Below the pieces are notes generated by a model. It was not told the DNA's origin. It made no database searches and saw nothing but the letters and a program-made list of their open reading frames with translations. From Phoronis australis (taxonomy: Eukaryota > Phoronida > Phoronidae), in assembly GCA_002633005.1 (NCBI GenBank), contig NMRA01000011.1, positions 1,426,093 to 1,490,092 on the forward strand: 64,000 nt of DNA. The letters are read 5' to 3'. Position 1 is the stretch's first letter. Every line of letters begins with the position of its first letter. The position numbers were made by a program, and so were the translations under genes. This document shows positions 26,025 through 36,400 of this stretch, in pieces.

Positions 26025-29000
26025 CTATTTGCATTCACACGGTATTTCCAACACACTGGGATCCGGAATATTGGAAGTGGCGTTCACCAAATAAAAGGTA
26101 CTCGTTTCATACGTGGTTTTACCGTCTGAAATCAACAATGAGTGTGTTTCAAAATTTTGGACAACGTTTACATTGACATTTCCAGACAGATCAAAAAGAT
26201 TTAAGTACGACAAAAGATGTCAAAAATAAGCACCAGACGACAACGTACATGTACTTGTCTAACAATGTATGACTTACGAAGAAATTAATGTGACGTAATG
26301 TTCGATTACGCGTTTTGTTCAGATCAGTTCTGCTTCCTGTTATCATCAACTTACTTTCTCAGACCATGACGTCATGATACAATAAAGTGATGATTTATTA
26401 GTTAAAGTCAACGAGTTAACAGTAATTCGTTACATGGTGGTAGCGTGAACTAGTGAGCCTGATCCGGTGAGTTCATTCCAGTTTTTACTCTGACTTGGCT
26501 TTAAAGGCGTGCTTAAGATGACCCTGGTGTCTCAGACTGCAACTCACAATGGCCCACGCATATGGTTTATCTCTTCCCTCCCCGTTGGATCTGCACTCCA
26601 ACAATGTGGCAGATGGCTGGAGGAAATTCCGGAATGATTGGGCGAATTACTCGCTGGCATTGCAACTAACCAAGAAGCCCTAAATGTCCAGATGGCGACA
26701 CTACTTACTGTAATTGGGGAAGATCTTTGGTACACCTTCGACATGACTGATGCAGAAAGAGAACAGATTGGTGCTGTAATGGACAGGTTTGCGGCATAAA
26801 GAGAACCAAAAAAAAAACACCCAATTTGAGAGATAATGCTTTAATGAACGTATACGGGAACCGGTTGAATCGTACGAAACAGTAAATTGGCGGAGAGTTG
26901 CGAGTTTGCCGACATCACGCCAGAGACCGTTTGGTATTCGGCATTAGAGATCCCTTGGTACGTGAACGCCTACTCACAGGAGCTTCACTGACGTTGAAAA
27001 AAACGATGAGATTTGCAGGGCGGCTGAATCAACATCAGCTCAGATGAAGTCGGTTGGAGAGGCTACAACGGGCATCCATGTAGTCAACACCAGAAAGAAG
27101 CATCAGCCAACACAAAGAAAACAAAAACAGACACAGACTAACAAAAAGAATGAGTGCCAAAGTTGTGGACTCAAGCATGGTGAAAATTGTCCTGCGAAAG
27201 GAAAGCAATGCAATAAATGCAGAAAATTTAACCATTTTGCGGTGGCGCCAATGCATTGTATGAAGAGGACCCTCCCCAAACGTACGCAGTTTTCAGTATG
27301 GGAGTGCTTTCGCCCCGACAGATAGCACTTTGTCTTGAAAATGGGAATTTTGTGCAGTTTCAGATCGACAATGGACCTGAAACAAGGAAGTTATTTGAGA
27401 CCATACGCTGAGCAAACTGGAGTCAGTGGCATCGTACATAGAGGCCTAGGGAGGAGGAAAACTTCCGACGATGGGTCTAGGTGTTTCGAGATTTGAAAGA
27501 AGATGCAAATCAGATGTCTTGTGGTGGACAATCCGAATGGAAAACCCATGCTAGGGGAGGAGGCATGCGTTGGCTTGAATGTACTCAAATACACAGACAA
27601 CGATGAAATGAGACAACAGTACCCTAAGGATGCCAAGATATTCAAGATTACCACGACGACGACATCAAAACCAGTTACGAAAGAACATTTCGTAAAAGCG
27701 TCCCCAGATGTGTTCAGTGACAAGGTGGGAAAGCTTAAACGGGAGCACCGCATCAGACTTGATGACCGTGTGCCAGCTGTATAATATGCACCACGCAGGG
27801 TACCACTGGCCCTCAGGAAACCCTTGAAAGCGAAGCTGGAGGTTCTTGTCAAGGATGGGATCATTGCCCACGGAGTAGATCAACTCTAAGGTTGTTGTCC
27901 GTAAGAAAGACAATTACCTGCGCATATGTTTGGACCCCAAACACCTGAATGAGACCATTCTTCGAGAGCACTACGAGATGCCAACCGTAAAAGACATCGC
28001 TACAATGTTACACAACGCAAAAGTATTTTCCGTGCTCGACGTGACCAAAGGATTTTGACATGTACCATTAAATGAAGATTCATTCCGGCTGACAAATTTC
28101 CACACACCCTTTGGGAGATATAGATGGCTCCGTCTATCTTTTGCTTAGGCAATCCTCTGTGGAATTTATCGGTCAGATAGCCTCGGGCAAAGGTATTCAG
28201 TCTCCAGAAGACGTCAAGGGTGTCCTGAGACTCTTAGGCATGGCACAATATTTGGGTAATTTTTCTAACCTCCCCAGTAATGTGAAACCGTGGAGAGCAC
28301 TTAAATGAAAGGAAGTTCCTTGGTCCCTGGATGTGCAACATGGGCGGGTGTTCCATAAACTCAAACAGACCAACGTAGTACTCCCGTTTGGCGATACTAC
28401 AACATGGATGAAGAGCTGACGATACAGTGCGATGCATCCCAGTCCGGATTTGGCGCAGCATTGTTACAGAATGGACAACCCGTGGCCTACGCATCTCGAG
28501 CACTTACTTCTGCGGAGAAAAAACTGTGCTCAAATCGAGAAAGAGCTATTAGCCATTGTTTTGCCTGTGAGAAGTTCAAGCCATACATCTATGGTAGAGA
28601 TCATACTACAGTAAACACAGATCACAACCCTCGGAAATGATTGCGAAGACGCCCCTGTCTCAGTCCCCAAAAAGGGTAAAGATCATGTTCCTAAGGCTGC
28701 AGAAATATGTCTTAACCATTACGTACGTTAAAGGGGAGAGCCTTTTCTTAGCGGATACTCTAAGTAGAGCATATCTGAGGTGAAAGAGGTAGTGACCGTC
28801 AGGAGTTCTTTACCTATAACGGGCCTCAGTTCAGTGCAGCAGAATTTGCAGTGTTTGCAGCAAAATGGAATTTTGCCCATAACACGTCATCTCCTCCTTA
28901 TGAGCAATCCAACGGCAAGGCAGAAAATGCAGTAAAGACGGAAAAGTGGTTGTCCAAGAAATGTCGGTGGAACAAAACTTCAGAATTTCAAGCTTTGCTT

Positions 29001-32000
29001 GAATGGCGAAACACACCAACTGAAGGCATGTCTACCAGCCCCGCTGAACGTCTCAAGGGACGAAGATGTGACATGTTGTTACCGATGCCAGATCGCCTAC
29101 TGGAGCCACGACACCGCAAGGAAGGTGACATTCGAGATCTAAAAGGATGCATGGATTGACAGCATTTTTACTACGATAAAGGCGCAAAGGATCTACCCAC
29201 AATTGAGCTAGGTGATACTGTGCGTCTGAAGGTGCCGGGTAAGAACGTGTATACCCCCAGAATCTGCCACGACCAGGTCTGTCCACGTAGTTACGACATC
29301 CAAGAAGGACAAACAGTTTATAGTAGGAATCGGCGAGATCAGTTGAAAACAGAAGAGCCCAAAGTGGCTAATGACCACACAACACACGAGTCAGCACCCG
29401 AGTGAACAACTGCAGTTGAGGATACTCCTGGAGCTCGTCCAGAAGGGGTCCAACCACGACGATCGACTCACGCGAGACGTACACCTCAGCGATTCGCGGA
29501 CATTGTTCATAGTTCATATTTTTCTAGTTCAGAGACTTTAGATAAGCTTTCAGTTCAGAAAGGGGAGGATATGACGTGACGATAATGCGTTTTATTCGGA
29601 GTTAGGACTTTAGTCGTAATGATAGTTTAGTCAGACCTGCTTCCTGTTGTCATCAACTTCCTGTCCAAGACCATGAAGTCATGATATAATAAAGTGATGA
29701 GTTATTAGTTAAAATCAACGAGTTTACAATAATTCGTTATAGTTACAGTTCAGTTTAAAAGAAAGTTCGCCTTCAACGAATATTTGTCTTTGATACAACC
29801 TGTAAAGATTCGTGATGGCGTCAATTCTATAGCGTCGAGTATAAGTAGGCATACACACTAACTGTTGAAATAAATTATTTTATTTTGAGTTGCTCATACG
29901 TACAGCCTCCAATAGCCTTAAATAAAATTACCCAAACGTACCATCCGTGAAATATCCCGTAGTTACGTAGGTGACAGGTATGCAAGTTTCGGTGTCCATT
30001 GCCATGTGGAAGGTTGTAGTGCCGTTGTATTTAGGTGTAGGATTGAGAATGCTCGTGAAGCTATCAATCAGCAGCTTACCAGAACCATATGAGAATGTAC
30101 CCAAGTAATGGCCATCTGCGAAGTAAGAAAAGTGTATGCATTCTGGTGCCAAGAGCAAAAATTCACACTGCATTTACGTCATAGGATACTAAACCCAATC
30201 TTCGTTTTATCACTTGCTCAGGCACATTAGAATCCTATTTGAGTGATAAAAACAGGATTCAACTAAAAACTCTTAATCTCTGTGTCTCATCTAGTACATT
30301 AAGGTTCTTAGTGGGTGGTCGTTCCTACAGTTGTGTAACTCGCTCAAAGCTCAGGTAAAGCTTGCCGGTTTAGCAGGCGTTATAAAAGTTTTGAAATTTT
30401 GCCCCATACTCTTAAGGGTTATCGAGGAATACAGAACATTATTTTGTTTCGGAGAACTATACGAGGAAAGCGTCTCAAACATTTGTTAATGTATTAAAAA
30501 CGAGTTTGGCATCCTCTTAACAAAAATTGTCACACTTCACGTTTTCATTTCTTTCATCCTTGTAAGGTTAACTTTGGGTAAGCAGTCTTCTATTTCACAA
30601 TATATCCAGAAAATAATCAATTTATGCAGTCACCAGCACACCATAAAACTTGCTTATCGACTAAAATTACTTTTAAAGTGAATGTTTTGCCTGTTATGAC
30701 CTCTGCATGTCAAGCTGGCTATTATCAAAACGAACAAAAATTCACAAAGTTTACAGTTTTTAACCCAAACTCATCACTTAGCTTGAGACTGTTAGGTACC
30801 ACCAGACAACGTATTCAGAAAGTCAAATAAACCGGACTAATGTTTTGCAAATCTGAGAAAACTGACCGATACGCCTGCGAATTTCCATCCAAAAACTGCC
30901 TTGTCGTCAAGGAGTGGTATAATGTTTTTAAACGTTTTTGGAATTTAACCCATTATTGCAAGAAACACGTCAAAGGGGTAACGAGATTTATTTTTCAAAA
31001 GAGATACGAAAGCAAGTAAACGCCATTCGAAGCTGCCACAAGCATAGCACATTTCAAAACCGCCAGACAAGTTAGCACTCAGTTTCCACTAAAACTTAAA
31101 GATTGAACACTTCCTGTCCCCGTAATGCTTCATTATTATGATACGTGTCAAACAATCAAAGCAGCACATGTTCCCATATTTCTAATTTCACGAACCTATT
31201 GTAAATGGAATATATACATGTATATCATATTGAGCTAATGCGTTGACATTAAAGGAGAAGGCCACCCGATTTAAGTAGTCTTTTTTGCCGTCTTAATTTG
31301 TCTACATCCACATACGGTTGAACCTGACCTTGCCAGAGGTGTCGCGTTAACCTGTGAGGAAGGTGAGAAACGACGCAAGTGACGTCAGTGGTTCATCTGC
31401 CGAGTGAATGCCGTTATATTGCGGTGCATCGTTCCCTATAGTCCGAACTATGCAGCTGCGAGGAAAGCGGGTATATTGTTTTTTTGGACTTCCTCGATAG
31501 ACCGAAATGCTTAGGAAGTGGCACGTAGTAGTGAAGAATGAAAAGTACGCTGTAAATAGCAAGTATAAGGCCGTGAAATATCTCCGTGTTTGTGGCTGCA
31601 GTCGTCGACAGTGCCTGACGAATGCCTGCTTACGAAATAATTATCCAATCCATACGTTCCGTTATCTGAGCTTGTTCACGGCGCCTCTCTGGTATTTCTT
31701 CATCACTGTATTCCTGTTTGAATTGATAACCTGTGAAACTTAACGATCCACCTGCGAAGTCTTCGCAGGGATCGACTGGTGAGGTCTCGTCTAAGTCGGG
31801 ATTGCGAGTTGCCATGTTGATGTTTATTACTAAGCGTTCTGTTTCAAAATGAATTATTCTCACCCTAACCAATACCTATAAAAAACTGAAACAAAGTCTG
31901 CTTCATTACATGCAATTTGTAATGCCTTTGGAGTGTTCGTGAGTGCAAATGATTTGAGAAGCCAGCAATGAATAAATCACTGCGTTACCGGCTTTAGGTG

Positions 32001-33387
32001 CAATAAAACTAATTGACGGGACACCGAGGCCGTGTGAGCTCATGCTAATTTAGTGTTTACTGGCAGAAACCATTGTTTAACAACTCAGTTGATTTCATTC
32101 CCACGGCCTGGTGTTTGGGGAGTCTTTATTTACATTTACATTTACATTATTCAAATAATGGTTGTCAATGTACAGCTTCTGCCCTGACGATGCTGTGGCC
32201 AAAACGGAACCTAAATTCGCGGCTCCCGACGAGTAAGTAGATTTGCAATTTCGTGGGTAATTCACCAACAAAATCACATGCGCATTACTTTGGCTCACTA
32301 GTATAGCATTTGCGTGAGTGGAAGTTTAGTTTCCAACTTTGGCTGGTTTATTTTTCGTGATGTCTGATCAATTTCCGTGCCACTGGCCGCGATAACGAGT
32401 CAATCCGGCCGTCGGCGACGCGCCTGATCGGGCTTCTAGCCACTGGCCAGGATAATAAGCGTTTTGTGTGTTTAGAACTAAAAAATGGTCTAAACAACAC
32501 AAATCTGGGTTCTTCTCCTGTATGAATCTCACGGAAAATACTTCGAAGTTGTCTCCAATCAGATCTCAAACTCTTGCTACGGTCTTTATTGTCCTGCCGA
32601 ACTGTGTAGGGTACCGTGTGTACAAATACCAATAAATCCGTAACAGCGAAATAAAACAACACGTTTTTATAAGAACTCGGTGTATTTTTTTAAAAATCCT
32701 TAAAAGGGTTTTACATCGAAGTTTGATGATTTATTGGTGTTAAACGGTGAATTCAAGCGATAAGCTGACACCAGTAACCCGTGTTGTGAACTGCTGAACA
32801 GACTGCGTGTGAAACCTGTTACGTCATCGGATAATTTCAACACCTCCGTCTGCCGTCAGGTGTCAGGTAATGCAACATTACGTGCCGTTATGGAGTAGAA
32901 CTACTCTATCTGAATTGATGCAAAGTAGGTTGTTTTTTGGATGGCATGCTCCTTTAGCTACAATTCAATAAGAGGGAAAGCGGTATGAGATGAAGAGAAG
33001 ACGGGAGGAAGAAAGTACGTGGAGGAATAACACAAGGATTCAATGAGAACGTGGAAGAAAGATAGAGTTGCAGAGTAGTTGGAGGGAGGGGGGCGGGGTA
33101 GCGTGCATGGAGGGATGGAGGAATGACGGTTAGATATGACAGAGGGAGGGGTGCGAGTTGCGAAGAACATGGGGGGCATGATTAGAGGGATTGAAGCATG
33201 ACCGTAAGATATGAGAGCAGGAGGGGTACGAGGTGCATAGATTATGGGGGGCACGTATAGAGGTATGGAGGAATGAGGGTTAGATATGAGAGAGGAAGGG
33301 AGGTTCGAGGTGCAGAGAACAAGGGGGCATGTATAAAGGGATGGAGGAATGAGGGAGGGCGGACTGAGGTAAAAGTAGATAGAAGAA

Positions 33388-33462
<75 letters not shown>

Positions 33463-36400
33463 GTTTCATTGAAAAGTAAGCTGTTCTTGGCTTTAATTAG
33501 TTTGTACAACAAACTTTCGTAGGGTCTACACAAGTGTGTTTCATCGGTTGGTAGTTGATATAATAGATCGCCCAGTGTAAGTGGCATCACGGACACATAT
33601 ATATATGAGTAAAGATATAATAAAACTCTGTACAAAACATAAGTTGCACTTCATCTCGCCGGTTATCTATGCATTTACAGAATGGGTCAATTAAAGATCA
33701 CTTCCAAACACTCCACAAACAGAAAATTTCTCGTTCAGTCATTCTTGACAATACCATCGTCAGATATTTCAAACGTGACTCCTTTCGTTTGAAAATACTC
33801 GAACCTTTAAAAATAAAAACTGAAACTCCTGACATAAATTCCCAAGATACTGGGTTCCATCGTACCTTGTCGTTATATAAGTAATGTCCATGAGTTGTAA
33901 CACCTATGTAATTTATTAAATTTTACAACGTTTCATAGTACATTAGTTTCCATTACAATTCCTTCTGTAACTGCGCTCTTATGTATGCAACCTTATATTC
34001 GTGTTTAATGTCATTGTTCTTGTTTCATGTACCTTACACGATGGCGTTTATGATTTTTAAGTTTATTTGCCTTTGATGACTGATGTATAGTCGAAGTACC
34101 GCTACTGATTTATTATGATATGTTTTGTACAGAGTTTTATTACATATCTACTCATATATATGTGTTCGTGATGCCACTAACACTGGGCGATCTATTATAT
34201 CAATTACCATCCGATGAAAGACACTTGTGTAGACACTACGAAAGTTTGTTGTATAAATTAAATAAAGCCAAGAACAGCTTACTTTTCAATGAAACATGTA
34301 TAAAAGAAGGTCTGCTACCCATTTACACAGGAATGGATAATTAGTTGGAAGAGAGGGAGATATGAGAAGCTAGGGGAGGGTGGAGAGATAGAAAGAAGGA
34401 AGAGACACAAATCGACATTTTACCTTTCGCATCCATGTATGCAGGGATAGGATATTTGTCGCAGTTTCCGTTGGTAACAACGTAGGCCACTTGCTGAAAG
34501 AAGCGACAATAAAAGAAAAATCAGTTTTAATACACACTGAAAATGAGAAATTTCACTCTTGCTTTCCGTGCAAAAATTCTTATTTCATGACCGTAATTAT
34601 TCTTACGCTGTTAAATGTATATTTACAAAATTCCCTAAAACATCATTAAAAACTTTCATTCTCTTAAAGCTACTATGAACTCTCCTATGGTTACAAAAAC
34701 AAACATGTATTACTTAGACCACTTATGGCTACGGAACTGATCTGAAGTTGTTAACATAGTTAAATTAGAAGTGATCTGTGGCTTTGGTAAGAACTGAAAG
34801 CTCGTTATCACTTAACAGTATTCAAAAATCTAATTACAATTTAACCGTTTGTATAATATTTCGCATATGCATGTCTAGAAAATACCCAACATAATTCTCG
34901 AGGAAATTCAAATGTAAAATATATATATATATATATATATATCATGTTGCGAGAAAAAAAGATTCATTGCAAGCGCCTTCTGACCTAGTTAAGTCGAAGT
35001 ACTTCAAATCCCCATTTACAAAATTAAAACCTTTTAGTCATAATCGCACACTGCAAATTCAGTTGACATTGCGAGTGAATGTTGAAATAGCGAACATGGT
35101 TAAGACATGAAAAGGCTCCAAAATCCATAACAGATTTTCACTGAATAATTAAGCGACAACAGTCAGATGTGAAGACTCGTGACTTTCTTCGAATACGACT
35201 GCTGTTTTCTTCAAAAGTACCTTGCCTTGGCATAAAAACAAAACTGAGTAACTGAAAATTCCTAAAAGCGTCTTGAGGTAAATTGTGAAGTTGTGAAATT
35301 TTCATTTAAACAAGTTTCGCTAAAATCGACGGGAGGGATTGTCTTGTTATGAATGTGGAATTCTTAAAAACGAATATCTGACGTAAAAGGTTGGTAATGT
35401 AATAATAATGATGAAATACAAAAACACAACATATTTTTTATTTCAGAATATATATCGTTTTACAAATAGACATAGCCTGTTCTTTTGACATTTGAGAATC
35501 AAAGTCTATAAACAAGGTTTGAGATAACCTTAAGATGATGTCATAGCCCTGCAAATCGGCATGACACGGCGTGTCAATAAAAGAGCACGTGCAGGAAGAG
35601 ACCGTGGCATTGCGGAAGCTCAGACGACTGCGAATTGGCATTCGTACTGAAACTACGGTATCAACAACTGATGCACGTGCTTCCACAAGACCACGTGGTT
35701 TCTGGGCACTCTTCAAAAAAGGTATGCGTCTGGTATGTTCTCAAGCAATTATGAACTACCTTTTCAAGTTCCCACCCTCCCAAATCATTTCTCATCTGCA
35801 TCACAAACAAGTTGATTCTAATCGAAAAGCAATAAAAGCTCTTAAACGAAGTCAGTTTCTTTACTGTATCCATGAATGCTAATCACTTTAATTACCTCTT
35901 TGTAATCTGTAACGAATTTCTGATAAACTGTGTAATATCCTATGGTAACTTGCTGAAATCCGCCTGCTCGCATTTTCTTGAGATCAGTAGACATTGAACC
36001 ACTTATCTTAAAAAAGCAAACAAACAAACAAACAATATATAGTCCGGGTACCTATCTTGATCAGGCTCCAAAGGTCGTTCGCGTGCAGCGCAGCCACGCG
36101 GGACTTAGCGTTCCAATTTGGAGTGCTCGTCTGCACATTAGGTATTAACCTCTTGGGAGAAACACGCATGGAAGAACTGAGACTAAAATTAATGCATTTA
36201 CCGACTGTTTTTTTGAGAACACTTAAAAATTGCAGATTTTACTAATGCACTTTTTGTTCATTTTCAGAAGATATTTTTGAAATTAAATTTTCTTCAGACG
36301 AAACAAAAAACAACTCAGGGATTGTTTATGCAATGTATCTATTTGTCCCAGGCACTAACCGGCACCTGTTAGGCCAAAGGAAAAACGCAGCAGACAAATG

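Larger units (their letters stand above)
26289..29741 (+). mobile_element. Decayed Ty3/gypsy LTR retrotransposon in gene B intron 4
   Basis: Two LTRs (26289-26434 and 29572-29741) flank an internal region with a primer-binding-like site after the 5' LTR and a polypurine tract (AAAGGGGAGGA) before the 3' LTR. Inside, on the plus strand, are a Gag-like region, two zinc-knuckle-like Cys/His clusters (about 27155-27260), a protease-like VQFQID (DTG changed to DNG), reverse transcriptase pieces, an RNase H segment (about 28404-28640) and an integrase core and tail (about 28800-29400). Numerous stops and frameshifts are present. Parts of the reverse transcriptase and the RNase H-integrase link are missing, so at about 3.45 kb it is shorter than a full element. 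It is absent from the matching place in unit 1 (about 6100). No clear target-site duplication is seen. Confidence 0.85.
31253..32953 (+). mobile_element. Kolobok-like THAP DNA transposon, copy 2, in gene B intron 3
   Basis: TTAA at 31249-31252 precedes the left end AGGAGAAGGCCACCC. The right end, read in reverse complement, is AGGAGCATGCCATCC and is followed by TTAG. The matching place of unit 1 (7614-7617) is a plain TTAA empty site, which confirms both borders of this 1.70-kb insertion. Inside are a plus-strand THAP remnant (about 31416-31615) and, facing it, a minus-strand remnant of a P2X7-ballast-like protein (31630-31815). TTAA duplication plus a THAP protein is the Kolobok signature. 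The segment right of about 31870 has no recognised coding content. Confidence 0.75.

Noticed and set aside
27391-27864. 157-codon minus frame within the gypsy element
   Set aside because: It is the antisense shadow of the Pol reading on the plus strand.
33242-33635. Long minus frames over the (CA)n run and minisatellite
   Set aside because: They are translations of simple repeats (alternating Cys-Val and Pro/Leu/Ser-rich readings).
35438-35716. Minus frame in gene B intron 2 with several cysteines, initially considered as an extra EPDR exon
   Set aside because: Exons 2 and 3 join in phase without it, only a small part is shared with unit 1 (9125-9190), and gene C has no equivalent.
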